This document shows positions 7,390 through 15,249 of a DNA stretch of 45,555 nucleotides, piece after piece. Source of the stretch: Bryobacterales bacterium (GTDB lineage Bacteria > Acidobacteriota > Terriglobia > Bryobacterales > Bryobacteraceae); contig PLDF01000330.1 of NCBI GenBank assembly GCA_003135055.1, positions 1-45,555 of the forward strand. Reading direction: 5' to 3'. A program made the translations under genes and the position numbers. How positions within the stretch are numbered: position 1 is the first letter of the stretch; every line of letters begins with the position of its first letter. Below the pieces are notes generated by a model. It was not told the DNA's origin. It did no database searches and saw only the letters and a program-made list of their open reading frames with translations.

Positions 7390-9933
7390 ATGCCGCCTAA
7401 CCCGTGGCCGAATCTCGCAGGCATTCCCCGCGGCGCTTCGGCCGCGCTGGCGGCGCTGCACTTTCGCGACCCAAACCTGGAAGACCTGGCGCGCCTGACC
7501 GATGCCGAATGGCGCGATGCGCTCGACTTTACCGACCGCTCGCAACTCACGCTGCCGCTCCGCGAGTCCGCCGCGCGCCATGCCATGCCGCCATGGGCGC
7601 AAGAGCGCACAGACGTATCCGCCGCGCGCAATCTGGAAAGACTGCGCCGCGTGGAAGCCCTCTACCGCGCACTCGACGCGCAGTTGCGCGCCGCGGGCAT
7701 CGACTACCTCGCGCTGAAGGGCCTGGCGCACTGCCCCGAATTCTGCGCCACCGCGGGTGGCCGCGTCCAGTACGATATCGATCTCTACACGCCCCAAGAG
7801 AGCGTTTATGCGGCGCGCGATGCCGTGATGGCGCTGGGCTTCGAGCCTATGCAATCCATGGAGCGGCTCCCCACCGACCATCTTCCGGCGCTGATCCGCA
7901 AGACCGGATGGGAGTGGCGCGGCGATTTTTTCGACCCCGAGATTCCCATCGCCGTGGAGATCCACTTTCAGTTCTGGAACCAGCGTATGGAGCGGCTGCG
8001 CGCGCCGGGCGTGGAGGAATTCTGGCCGCGGCGCGTGCGGCGCGATGTGGCGGGCGTGCAGATGGGCGCGCTTTGTCCGGTGGATGCCCTCGGCTTCGCA
8101 TCGCTGCATCTGCTGAAGCACGTGGTGCAAGGCAGCGCCCGGCCCTTCCATATATATGAGGTGGCGCATTTCCTCGAAGCCCATGCGGGCGCCCATGTGG
8201 ACACCCATGTAGACAACGCCGCATTCTGGGCCGAGTGGCGCGCGCTGCATTCGCCCGAGCTACGGCGCCTGGAAGCCGTGGTGTTCCGCCTGGCGCGCGA
8301 GTGGTTCGGATGCCACGCCGGGGCCGTGGCCGAAGAAGAGATGGAGCGCCTGCCCGCCGCCACGGGGCGATGGTTCGAAGAGTTTGCGGCGTCTCCCGCG
8401 CAGCGCATTTTCCACCCCGCGAAGCACGAATTGTGGCTGCACCTGAGCCTGCTCGATTCGCCGTGGGACGCGCTCGCCGTGGCCCGCCGCCGCTTGCTGC
8501 CCATAAGTTTGCCCGGCCCCATGGACGCCATCCACATTCCCGCAAGCGAATTGACGTGGCGGCGCCGCCTTTTGAGCCGCGCCCGCTATTTGCGCCACGT
8601 GTCGCGGCGCGTGGCGTACCATGCGCGAACTTTGCCAGGCGCGCTTTGGAGCGGCGTCTTGTGGTGGTGGAAACCCAACGCGCTGGGCGGCCAGTTTTGG
8701 ACGTTTCTAAGCGCCGCGGTGCTCTACAACTTTGCGCTATTCGTCTTCGTGCTGCTTTATAACCTGCGCCTGCTCGACCTGGGATATCGCGAAGATTTTC
8801 TGGGAGTCGTGAGCGGCGCGGGGACCCTGGGATGCGTGGCGGGAACGCTTCCGGCAGCGGCGTTGGCGCGGCGTTTCGGATTGCGCCACACGCTGCTCGC
8901 GACTGTCGCCGCCAGCGCGTGCATCGCGGCGCTACGCGCGCTGGCCACCGGCCGCGTTGCCTTGGCGGCGCTGGCATTCGTCAGCGGCCTGGTGTTTTCC
9001 GGCTGGGCGGTAGTGATGGCGCCGGCGGTGGCTGGCGCCGTGGAGGAGAAACGGCGCCCCGCCGCGTTCAGCTTCTTCTACGCCACCATGTTCGCCACCG
9101 GAATCGCCGGCGGATTTGTCGGCGGAAGGCTCCCTCTTTGGATGCATGGCAAACAGCCCGCGTTGCTCATGGCAGCGGCGCTGGCGGCGCTGGCGTTGTG
9201 GCCGGCGTCGCGGCTGCGGCTAGCCGCGCACTCGCCAAGCTCAGACAGACCATCGCCCTCTGTCGTCCGCCGGGCCGGGCTGAAGTGGGACAGACCATCG
9301 CCGTTCGTGGTCTGGCTAAAGGAACTTGACAGACGACGAAGGGCGATCGTTTGTCCCACTTTCATGCTTCGATATCTGATTCCGTTTGCCATCTGGAATC
9401 TGGCGACGGGCTCGTTCAATCCCTTCTTCAACGCCTACTTCGCGCGCCTCGGATACGGCTCCGCGCGTATTGGCGCCGCGTTTTCCACCGCGCAACTGGC
9501 GCAGATCGCCACGGTCCTGGTGGCCCCGCTGGTCTTTCGCAAAGCGGGCCTGGTGAACGGAATCGCGTGGATGATGGCGGCGACCGCCGCCGGGCTCGCA
9601 TGTCTGGCGGTGCGTCCCGCGGGCGTGGCCGCAGCCGCCGCTTACGTCGGGTACATGGCGTTCCAGTGGATGAGCGAGCCGGGCCTGAGCACGCTGCTGA
9701 TGAGCGGCGTCGAAGAACGCGAGCGCGGCGGCGCAGCCGCGATGAACTACCTGGTGATGTTCGGCGCGCAAGCCCTGGCCGCGTTGGTAGGCGGAGCGGT
9801 GGTGAACCGCTTCGGATATGGCGTGGCGCTGGCGGGTTCGGCGGCGCTGGCCGTATTGGCAGCCGCCCTTTTCCGGGGATTGCTGAGAGAGTGGGGCGGG
9901 CGGATGGCCGGCCAAGGCGCTCCATTGCCATGA
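7390..9933 (+). CDS. Nucleotidyltransferase (PF14907-like) fused to an MFS transporter
   Basis: A two-part protein of 847 residues from the ATG at 7390. An upstream ATG at 7303 overlaps the receptor gene, but its extra 29 residues would be encoded by an inverted repeat, so 7390 is preferred. Residues 1-420 resemble the uncharacterised nucleotidyltransferase family NTP_transf_5: YLALKGLAH (106-114) and QYDIDLY (127-133) fit its ALKG and DIDL signatures, followed by a helical region. Residues about 430-847 are a polytopic carrier with roughly 10-12 hydrophobic helices and a major-facilitator look. The loop between the two halves (about 617-658) is encoded by repeat DNA. Family knowledge: such nucleotidyltransferases co-occur with HPr-like kinases and PqqD-like proteins in peptide-modification clusters. 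Fusion to a carrier is unusual and suggests modification plus export or import of one molecule; the substrate is unknown. Confidence 0.8.
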   Translation: MPPNPWPNLAGIPRGASAALAALHFRDPNLEDLARLTDAEWRDALDFTDRSQLTLPLRESAARHAMPPWAQERTDVSAARNLERLRRVEALYRALDAQLRAAGIDYLALKGLAHCPEFCATAGGRVQYDIDLYTPQESVYAARDAVMALGFEPMQSMERLPTDHLPALIRKTGWEWRGDFFDPEIPIAVEIHFQFWNQRMERLRAPGVEEFWPRRVRRDVAGVQMGALCPVDALGFASLHLLKHVVQGSARPFHIYEVAHFLEAHAGAHVDTHVDNAAFWAEWRALHSPELRRLEAVVFRLAREWFGCHAGAVAEEEMERLPAATGRWFEEFAASPAQRIFHPAKHELWLHLSLLDSPWDALAVARRRLLPISLPGPMDAIHIPASELTWRRRLLSRARYLRHVSRRVAYHARTLPGALWSGVLWWWKPNALGGQFWTFLSAAVLYNFALFVFVLLYNLRLLDLGYREDFLGVVSGAGTLGCVAGTLPAAALARRFGLRHTLLATVAASACIAALRALATGRVALAALAFVSGLVFSGWAVVMAPAVAGAVEEKRRPAAFSFFYATMFATGIAGGFVGGRLPLWMHGKQPALLMAAALAALALWPASRLRLAAHSPSSDRPSPSVVRRAGLKWDRPSPFVVWLKELDRRRRAIVCPTFMLRYLIPFAIWNLATGSFNPFFNAYFARLGYGSARIGAAFSTAQLAQIATVLVAPLVFRKAGLVNGIAWMMAATAAGLACLAVRPAGVAAAAAYVGYMAFQWMSEPGLSTLLMSGVEERERGGAAAMNYLVMFGAQALAALVGGAVVNRFGYGVALAGSAALAVLAAALFRGLLREWGGRMAGQGAPLP
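9238..9361 (+). repeat. Palindromic repeat captured in frame in the MFS loop
   Basis: The arms 9283-9314 and 9330-9361 pair at 28 of 32 positions (outer ends AAGTGGGACAGACCATCG and CGATCGTTTGTCCCACTT). A partial extra copy, CAGACAGACCATCGCCCTC, lies just upstream at about 9242-9260. The same family is found in intergenic DNA at 28210-28298. Here it is translated without a stop as a charged, Arg-rich loop (about residues 617-658) between the two halves of the MFS domain. Confidence 0.8.
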
Positions 9934-9963
9934 ACCCGTTCGCCGGGCGCGGCCCGCACGCTA

Positions 9964-9969
9964 TATAAT
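9964..9969 (+). promoter_or_regulatory. Candidate -10 box of lepB
   Basis: A perfect TATAAT hexamer lies 21 bases upstream of the lepB ATG at 9991. No good -35 hexamer lies at 16-18 bp. A small CCGG-loop-CCGG hairpin sits directly before the start codon. It suggests lepB can be transcribed independently of the cassette upstream. Confidence 0.45.
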
Positions 9970-9990
9970 CAAATTTCCGGTCAAGCCGGT

Positions 9991-10587
9991 ATGGACGATA
10001 ATCAGCCCACCTCCGTCGAACCGCCCGACGCCGAACTTCCCGGCAGGCCCGGCGCAGGCCGCCTCGTCGGCGCGCTTTCCTGGGTCAGGGATCTCGCCTT
10101 CTCCGTAGTGATCGCGGTCGTCCTCATCGTCTTCATCTATCAGCCCGTGAAAGTGGAAGGCACCAGCATGGAGCCCGGCCTTACCGACAACGAGCGCATC
10201 TTCATCAACAAGTTCACCTATAAGTTGAATTTGGGCGACGTCCGCCGCGGCGACACTGTCGTGTTCTGGTATCCGATGGACACCACCAAGTCGTACATCA
10301 AGCGGGTCATCGCCCTGCCCGGCGACCGAATCCGCATCCAGCACGGCCAGGTCTACATCAACGGATCTCCGCTGGTGGAAGACTACGTTGCCGAGAGATC
10401 CCGCGACCCAGGCACATGGGCGGAAGGGCGCGAGGTCTTAGTACCGCCCGGCGATTACTTCGTGCTCGGCGACCACCGCAACTCCTCGAGCGACAGCCGC
10501 TCCTGGGGATGGGTTCCGCGCGACAACATCTACGGCAAAGCCGTTTTCGTATATTGGCCGCTCGATAAAATGGGCCGCGTCGAATAG
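9991..10587 (+). CDS. lepB: Signal peptidase I
   Basis: A 198-residue type I leader peptidase, which removes signal peptides from exported proteins at the outer face of the cytoplasmic membrane. A 35-residue polar N-terminus precedes one transmembrane segment (about 36-50). The catalytic serine box is EGTSMEP (Ser59), the catalytic lysine box is YIKRVIALPGD (Lys104), and the conserved GDHRNSSSDSR follows at 160-170. The length fits the short single-anchor bacterial form. It lies 57 bases after the nucleotidyltransferase-MFS gene with its own -10-like box, so a functional link with that cassette is not required. The ATG at 9991 places the membrane anchor normally. Confidence 0.96.
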   Translation: MDDNQPTSVEPPDAELPGRPGAGRLVGALSWVRDLAFSVVIAVVLIVFIYQPVKVEGTSMEPGLTDNERIFINKFTYKLNLGDVRRGDTVVFWYPMDTTKSYIKRVIALPGDRIRIQHGQVYINGSPLVEDYVAERSRDPGTWAEGREVLVPPGDYFVLGDHRNSSSDSRSWGWVPRDNIYGKAVFVYWPLDKMGRVE

Positions 10588-10955
10588 CGCGTCGAGAACA
10601 GCCGATGTAGGGCAGGTTGCCAGCATATCTGCATTTGTTGTGGGGCAGGCAATTTTGCCTGCAGCCGCCTTTCAGGCGGCTCTTTCGAGCTATGCGCGAG
10701 ATCCGGCGAGCGTCGGCTGAAAGCCGGCTACAGCCAGAATTGGCTGCCCCATAATCTGTGCAGAATCGCCACCGGTATCCGAAGTAAGCGGCATTGGGTT
10801 GGCAACTTGCGGCGGCGGTTGCTAACCGCCCGCTGGCGCCATACTCAGCGAGACTCGATAACTTCCTTCCAAGCCCTTCCGCCAGCCTCTCGCCGCAGGA
10901 GTACGCCGGCGGGCGCCTGTTGACGCCGGCCAGAGCAACTTCTATCCTGAAGGCG
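10588..10955. other. Intergenic region rich in hairpin repeats
   Basis: Apart from the repeat at 10639-10752, no gene was recognised. A long open frame runs from 10794 into the antitoxin gene, but its first 54 codons are proline/alanine-rich and do not resemble the family, so the antitoxin start is placed at 10956. The GGCATTGGGTTGGCAAC stretch near 10790 resembles DNA beside another repeat near 26413. Confidence 0.5.
10639..10752 (+). repeat. GGGGCAG-type multi-hairpin repeat, copy 1
   Basis: The element begins TGTGGGGCAGGCAATTTTGC and ends with the inverted ATTGGCTGCCCCATA. Inside are two nested hairpins, GGCAGGCAATTTTGCCTGC and GCCGCCTTTCAGGCGGC, plus GGCTGAAAGCCGGC. A shorter copy lies at 26442-26487 and a related one at 45348-45400. 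It looks like a REP-like intergenic repeat family. Confidence 0.75.
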
Positions 10956-11180
10956 ATGGAAGTACATTTTGCTTCGGACATAGAAGCCCAGCTTCAGCGC
11001 CTTGCCATGAGCACCGGCACGGATGCCGAACAGTTGGTGAAAGATGCCGCATTGCGGTTGCTGCAGGAAGACGTCCTCTTTCGTGCCGCCGTGCGAAAAG
11101 GCATCGAGCAGGCCGACCGCGGCGAGTTTATTGAAGAAGAAGAAATGAACGCTCGCGTCGAGCGAATGTTCCAGTCCTGA
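10956..11180 (+). CDS. ParD-like antitoxin
   Basis: A 74-residue acidic, helical protein starting MEVHFASDIEAQLQRLA. It has the character of small ParD/RHH-type antitoxins: a short N-terminal DNA-binding part, then a charged C-terminal helix containing FIEEEEMNARVERM. Its last codons overlap the start of a ParE/RelE-type toxin gene (the final base of its stop, 11180, is the first base of the toxin ATG), the usual type II operon order. The ATG at 10956 was chosen because the earlier open frame is repeat-adjacent and lacks family character. The reading frame appears intact, unlike the toxin. The pair would be autoregulated if functional. Confidence 0.75.
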   Translation: MEVHFASDIEAQLQRLAMSTGTDAEQLVKDAALRLLQEDVLFRAAVRKGIEQADRGEFIEEEEMNARVERMFQS

Positions 11181-11453
11181 TGCGCGTCCGCTGGACGCCC
11201 GGCGCGGCGGAGGACTTACAACACATAAAGGAGTACCTCAAAGAACACTATCCGCACTTCGCCCAAGCCACGACGCTTGAGCTTTACAATACTATCCGTT
11301 CTCTGAGAACTTCGCCCTATCGTGGCCGGAAAGGGCGCGAGGAGGGTACTCGTGAACTGGTTTACCCGCCTCCCCTATATTGCCGTGTACCGGGTCCTGG
11401 AGCGAGACATCGAAATCTTGCACATCTGCCACGGAGCGCAAAACTGGCCTTAG
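11180..11453 (+). pseudogene. ParE/RelE-type toxin, frameshifted
   Basis: The N-terminal 60 residues (MRVRWTPGAAEDLQHIKEYL and RSLRTSPYRGRKGREEGTREL) are typical of ParE toxins. At about 11360 the frame shifts by one base. The expected C-terminal half, LPYIAVYRVLERDIEILHIC followed by HGAQNWP and a stop at 11451-11453, is read in the next frame. In the original frame translation runs on to 11851 as a low-quality sequence through the next gene region. Either the toxin was inactivated by a single indel or the base is a sequencing error. The antitoxin gene overlaps its start. Confidence 0.75.
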
Positions 11454-11494
11454 GTTTTCGGTCTGGCGCACTTCATGCCGCCTCGAATAGCGCG

Positions 11495-11707
11495 TCAACG
11501 GCGCAGCAGCCACATCGCCAGGGAGAGTACGGCGCCGATCAGAATGCACGTCGTCAGCGGAAAGAAGAAGCTGGAGTGGCGTCCCTGAATGTAGATGTCG
11601 CCGGGCAGCCTGCCCAGCCTGAGAGGCAAGCGTCCGGCAAAGGTAAACAGCAACCCCACGGCAATGAAGATCGCGCCCAGCGTAATAAAGAGCCGGCCAA
11701 TTCCCAC
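11495..11707 (-). CDS. DUF2905 family small membrane protein
   Basis: A 70-residue protein from a GTG start at 11707, with two transmembrane helices (about residues 5-23 and 48-65). The linker GRLPGDIYIQGRHSSFFFPL is the family signature and the C-terminus is WLLRR. Family knowledge: DUF2905 proteins are short, widely conserved inner-membrane proteins of unknown function. GTG at 11707 gives the usual family start (VGIGRLFITLGA) and is preceded closely by CTGGAG; a longer frame to 11854 adds unlikely basic residues. It is divergent from the CDSGH-type gene at 11874 and tail-to-tail with the toxin remnant. Confidence 0.8.
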   Translation of the reverse strand: MGIGRLFITLGAIFIAVGLLFTFAGRLPLRLGRLPGDIYIQGRHSSFFFPLTTCILIGAVLSLAMWLLRR

Positions 11708-11873
11708 AACTCCAGTATATTGAGATTGTGCGGACAGCCGCGGCTCCATTGCGCTTTGCCGCGCTCTGCCTCGCGCCGGGAATCGCGGGCGAATTGGCTT
11801 TCGAGACCTGCCCACTGGCCCCGCTGCCAAATCTCGTTCGTGAAGAACTGACAAGTGCTAACATTTTTGATGA

Positions 11874-12107
11874 ATGCCCGCCACCAAAGTCACCTGTCTT
11901 CACAATGGCCCCATCCGTATCGAGGGCGAATTTGAAATTTTCGATCCCACCGGCGCCACGTTCGGTCTTGCCGGCCGGACGGTCATCTCGTTGTGCCGCT
12001 GTGGGCACTCGGAGAACAAGCCGTTTTGCGACGGCAGCCATAACCGCATAGGCTTCAAGCATGAGGTGGTAGCGCGGGAATTGCCGCCGCCGAAACCGAA
12101 GGTCTGA
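11874..12107 (+). CDS. CDGSH iron-sulfur domain protein
   Basis: A 77-residue cytoplasmic protein. The motif LCRCGHSENKPFCDGSH supplies the three-Cys one-His ligand set (Cys41, Cys43, Cys52, His56) that binds a [2Fe-2S] cluster. The upstream half, with GPIRIEGEFEI, is the usual beta-rich lead-in of short bacterial CDGSH proteins. Family knowledge: these clusters are redox-active and labile; the physiological partner of this type is not established. The ATG at 11874 is the first in frame. It stands alone between the DUF2905 gene and a large interspersed repeat. Confidence 0.9.
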   Translation: MPATKVTCLHNGPIRIEGEFEIFDPTGATFGLAGRTVISLCRCGHSENKPFCDGSHNRIGFKHEVVARELPPPKPKV

Positions 12108-12170
12108 CTCTTTTTCGGTGTTGGAGAGGCCGCACCCACGGCATTGGCTCAAAACCTTGCCGAAAGGGCT

Positions 12171-12308
12171 TGTAGGGCGGACCCCCTGGTCCGCGCGGGT
12201 TCCCCTGGACCCGCCTTTCGCTCAGCCATATCAGTCCCATGCGATCCCGAGAGGCCGACCGGGGGGGCGGCCGCGGACCAGTCCGCGGACCACGGGGTCC
12301 GCCCTACA
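12171..12308 (+). repeat. GGGCGGACCCC terminal-inverted-repeat element, copy A
   Basis: About 138 bp bounded by TGTAGGGCGGACCCC and its inverted counterpart GGGGTCCGCCCTACA. The inside contains GGCCGACC and the shared block CAGTCCCATGCGATCCC. Copies B (26252-26398) and C (29466-29585) are the same element in the opposite orientation. No coding capacity is seen, so it is MITE- or REP-like. Confidence 0.85.
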
Positions 12309-12420
12309 ATGAATCCGCACATCCGATTGTGGCAAAGTAACTCCTACTGGCTGACCTTTCAGATTCGATATGATCGAAATTGGATCTGAATGCGCGGCTG
12401 GCGCATAAGGCGGAGTTCCG

Positions 12421-13941
12421 ATGTCCATACGACGCACGGTCTATTTTGGGCTCGCCCTCTCGGCGATGTGCCTGACGATGTGCCTGACTTCGGGCGGCCA
12501 GAGTTCCACGTACTGGCCCTCGCAGAAATGGCGGACCGCGCCGCCCGAGTCGCAGGGCATCGATTCCGAGGCGCTGGCTGCCGCGATCGATCAGGTGATC
12601 GAGAAGCCTCTTGGCGTTCACAGCCTGCTTGTGATCCGCCACGGATACGCCGTGGTCGACGCGACGTTTTATCCGTATGACGGCAGCACCCCGCACGATC
12701 TGGCCTCCGTGACCAAAACCGTTACCTCGGTGCTGACCGGCGTCGCCGTGGCTCAGAAGCTGATCCGGCTCGATCAGCCGCTGCTGCCGTTGTTCCCAAA
12801 AGAGGGCCCCGCGCAAGCCGATGCGCAGAAACGGAAAATCACCGTGGGGGATTTGCTGCGGATGGAATCCGGCCTGGATTGCGGCTACGCACCGGGCGAG
12901 CGGGAACTGGAACAGATGAAACGCTCGGCGAACTGGGTGCAGTTCGCGCTGTCGCTGCCGATGAAATACGATCCGGCAACGCACTCGTCATATTGCAGTC
13001 CCGGTTATCATCTGCTGGGGTCGGCGATTGGCGCCGCGGCGCGCATGACCGAAGCCGAGTTCGGCGAGAAATACTTATTCGGCCCGCTTGGAATCCGCGG
13101 CGTAGTGTGGGCGGACGATCCGCAGGCGCGAAGCCATGGATGGGGCGACAGCCATTTCTTTCCGCAGGACGTGGCGAAGATCGGATATTTGTACTTGCAC
13201 GGCGGCAACTGGGACGGCAAACAGATTGTGCCCGCCGATTGGGTGGCTATGTCCACAGCGGCGCCAACCGGCGTGCGCGGCGAACACGGCGGCATGGGCT
13301 ACGAATGGAATGTCGCGAATGGGCCGAACGGGCGCCAATATGGCGGCACCGGCCGCGGAGGGCAGTCGTTGATCGTGTGGCCGGACCTGGACATGATCGT
13401 GGTGAGCATGGCCGGGGGCAACGCCGGGCAGATTGCGCAATTGGTCCGCCAAGCCGTAAAGTCCGATCAGGCGCTGCCGCCGAATCCCTCGGCTTACGCG
13501 CACTTGAACCAGCGAGTGGAGTACGCCAGGAAGCCGCCGGCAGCGGGCGCCTCTTCTCCGCTACCTGCGATGGCTGCCTCGATCTCGGGAGCGGTCTACG
13601 AGTTTCCGGTGAATCCGTCCCGCCTCGACAGTCTCTCGCTGACGTTTGGGAAGAACGGCGAGGCGCGGGTGGATGTGGAGTACTATGGGCAACCCCTGAG
13701 TTTCCCGATTGGCATGGACGGAGTGTATCGCCTTGGCCCGAACGGCCCATTTCACATGCCCGCCGGGGCGACGGCGAAATGGATTGGCGATAACGAGCTT
13801 CTGCTGGACGTGAACTTTGTCGCCAATATCAACCACTACACGCTCGACATTCGGTTCGATAGGGATCAAATCGAAGTGACGGCCAGTGAGGCGTCGGGGC
13901 TGATCCGGAACGGGCGGCTGACGGGAAAGCGGCGATCATAA
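12421..13941 (+). CDS. Exported beta-lactamase-family serine hydrolase
   Basis: A 506-residue protein with an N-terminal signal sequence (about residues 6-26, with two Cys). The beta-lactamase / class C PBP fold is shown by SVTK (Ser96-Lys99), the nucleophile motif; YCSPGYHLLG (from Tyr191), equivalent to the YxN box; and GGTGRGGQ (about 308-315), equivalent to the HTG/KTG box. The third residue of the YxN box is Ser rather than Asn. A C-terminal beta-rich extension (about 390-500) follows, as in many acidobacterial members. Family knowledge: these act as esterases, D-aminopeptidases or peptidases more often than as resistance enzymes. CGGAG lies 7 bases before the ATG. The substrate is unknown. 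Confidence 0.88.
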   Translation: MSIRRTVYFGLALSAMCLTMCLTSGGQSSTYWPSQKWRTAPPESQGIDSEALAAAIDQVIEKPLGVHSLLVIRHGYAVVDATFYPYDGSTPHDLASVTKTVTSVLTGVAVAQKLIRLDQPLLPLFPKEGPAQADAQKRKITVGDLLRMESGLDCGYAPGERELEQMKRSANWVQFALSLPMKYDPATHSSYCSPGYHLLGSAIGAAARMTEAEFGEKYLFGPLGIRGVVWADDPQARSHGWGDSHFFPQDVAKIGYLYLHGGNWDGKQIVPADWVAMSTAAPTGVRGEHGGMGYEWNVANGPNGRQYGGTGRGGQSLIVWPDLDMIVVSMAGGNAGQIAQLVRQAVKSDQALPPNPSAYAHLNQRVEYARKPPAAGASSPLPAMAASISGAVYEFPVNPSRLDSLSLTFGKNGEARVDVEYYGQPLSFPIGMDGVYRLGPNGPFHMPAGATAKWIGDNELLLDVNFVANINHYTLDIRFDRDQIEVTASEASGLIRNGRLTGKRRS

Positions 13942-14295
13942 GGGCTGCGGACGACCAGGCCTTGCGCCAATACGGTTCACTTAAGGTGAGGCGGGAGATG
14001 CTTCCGACGCGCGCCCGGCGGGAGAGGGCACTTCTGCAGGATGCCGATATGACCAGGTGCAGGCCGATCCTCACGATTCTGTATTTCGCTTGATGCTTAC
14101 CACCCTTGCCGTCCGAGCAAGAACCGCGCTGTGCCGCACGAACCGAGTGCGCCGCCACGTGGCGCGGCTCACCGTCCTTACGCGATCTTTGACATCCGAA
14201 TAACCACCAAATGGGACAGACGCCCTCATCTGGCCCGCCCCGCTTTCCCAATGTGGGGCGGGCCCCATCCCCGCCTGCCACTATTGGCCGCCCCA
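13942..14295. other. Convergent intergenic region
   Basis: This region lies between the ends of the serine hydrolase (+) and SDR (-) genes. It holds a strong GC hairpin at 14232-14264 and, near 14213, the end TGGGACAGACG that resembles one arm of the repeat family at 9283 and 28210. No gene was recognised. Confidence 0.5.
14232..14264. terminator. GC hairpin between convergent genes
   Basis: GGCCCGCCCC (14232-14241) and GGGGCGGGCC (14255-14264) are perfect 10-bp inverted arms around a 13-base loop. No U-tract follows on either strand, so it is not a textbook intrinsic terminator. Its place between two convergent gene ends makes a bidirectional termination or mRNA-end function plausible; it could also be a repeat. 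Confidence 0.4.
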
Positions 14296-15063
14296 CTACA
14301 GCATTAGTTGCCCGCCATTCACTTCCAGCGTTTCGCCCACCACGTAGCTGGCCGCGCCGGATGCCAGAAACGCGATCGCCGTGGCGCATTCCATCGCCAT
14401 TCCCACGCGCCCCAGCGGGATGGCTTTCACGAAGTTCTGCATCATCTCGGGCGTGGAAAAGACTTCGTGGAACGGCGTGTCGATCACTCCCGGCGACACC
14501 GCGTTCACGCGCACGCCGTGCGGCGCCAACTCTTTCGCCATCGATTTCGTGAAGCTGATCAGGCCGCCCTTCGCCGCCGCGTAGGGGCCGGCGCCGGGGC
14601 CGCCGCCGTTGCGTCCGGCGATGGATACCACGTTGATGATCGCGCCCGATCCCCGCTCGATCATGGATGCCATCACCGCCTGCGAACACAGCGCCGCGCT
14701 CTTCAGATTGAGGTCGATCACTTCATCCCAACCCTCTTCGGTGAGCTTCGCAACGGGTATGCGAGCCACCAGCGAACCCGCATTGTTCACCAGAATATCG
14801 ATGGGCCCGAGTTGCTCCACCGCGCTCTGCACCATTCGCGCGATCTCGGCCGCGTTCCGCATGTCCGCCTGAATGGCCACGGCCTTGGCGCCGGTGGCGG
14901 CGATCTTGGCGCGCACCGCCTCCGCGCCTTTTTCGTTGAGGTGATAGCCGATGGCGACGTGTGCGCCCAAATCGGCGAACACGGCCGCCGTAGCGGCGCC
15001 GATGCCGGAAGACGCGCCGGTTACCAGCGCCACTTTGCCCGTCAAATCGAGATAGTTATGCAT
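14296..15063 (-). CDS. SDR family oxidoreductase (3-oxoacyl-ACP reductase-like)
   Basis: A 255-residue classical short-chain dehydrogenase. TGASSGIG (15-22) binds the dinucleotide, NNAG lies at 93-96, and the catalytic triad is Ser147, Tyr161 and Lys165 (YAAAK). The ending GETLEVNGGQ is typical of FabG-like enzymes. The residues after the second beta strand (IGYHLNEKG) do not settle the NAD/NADP preference. It is the last gene of a minus-strand run after the GH38 mannosidase and LacI genes, with a 186-bp gap, so it may act on a released sugar or its oxidised product; that is inference. The ATG at 15063 is preferred over one seven codons upstream because it fits the family start. Confidence 0.9.
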   Translation of the reverse strand: MHNYLDLTGKVALVTGASSGIGAATAAVFADLGAHVAIGYHLNEKGAEAVRAKIAATGAKAVAIQADMRNAAEIARMVQSAVEQLGPIDILVNNAGSLVARIPVAKLTEEGWDEVIDLNLKSAALCSQAVMASMIERGSGAIINVVSIAGRNGGGPGAGPYAAAKGGLISFTKSMAKELAPHGVRVNAVSPGVIDTPFHEVFSTPEMMQNFVKAIPLGRVGMAMECATAIAFLASGAASYVVGETLEVNGGQLML

Positions 15064-15249
15064 GATAGCTCCGAATGTTTTCAAACCAGATGTTTTCGAA
15101 TGCGATACGCCGGACGGGTTCGCCCAGGGTGAACAGAGTAACAGTGGCGCGGGCCCATGGCCTGCGAACCCCCGGCGAGGGAGGCTGAAACAGATCGGCG
15201 CGTTCGCGTGGCTGCCGTTTCTGGCCGCCGCCGCAACAGCTATCTTGCC

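Noticed and set aside
11454..11851. C-terminal run-on of the ParE-like toxin to 223 residues
   Set aside because: The real C-terminal half is found in the next frame with a stop at 11451-11453; the run-on is antisense to the DUF2905 gene.
12144..12389. Small frames across 12118-12437
   Set aside because: They translate the GGGCGGACCCC repeat element and show no family features.
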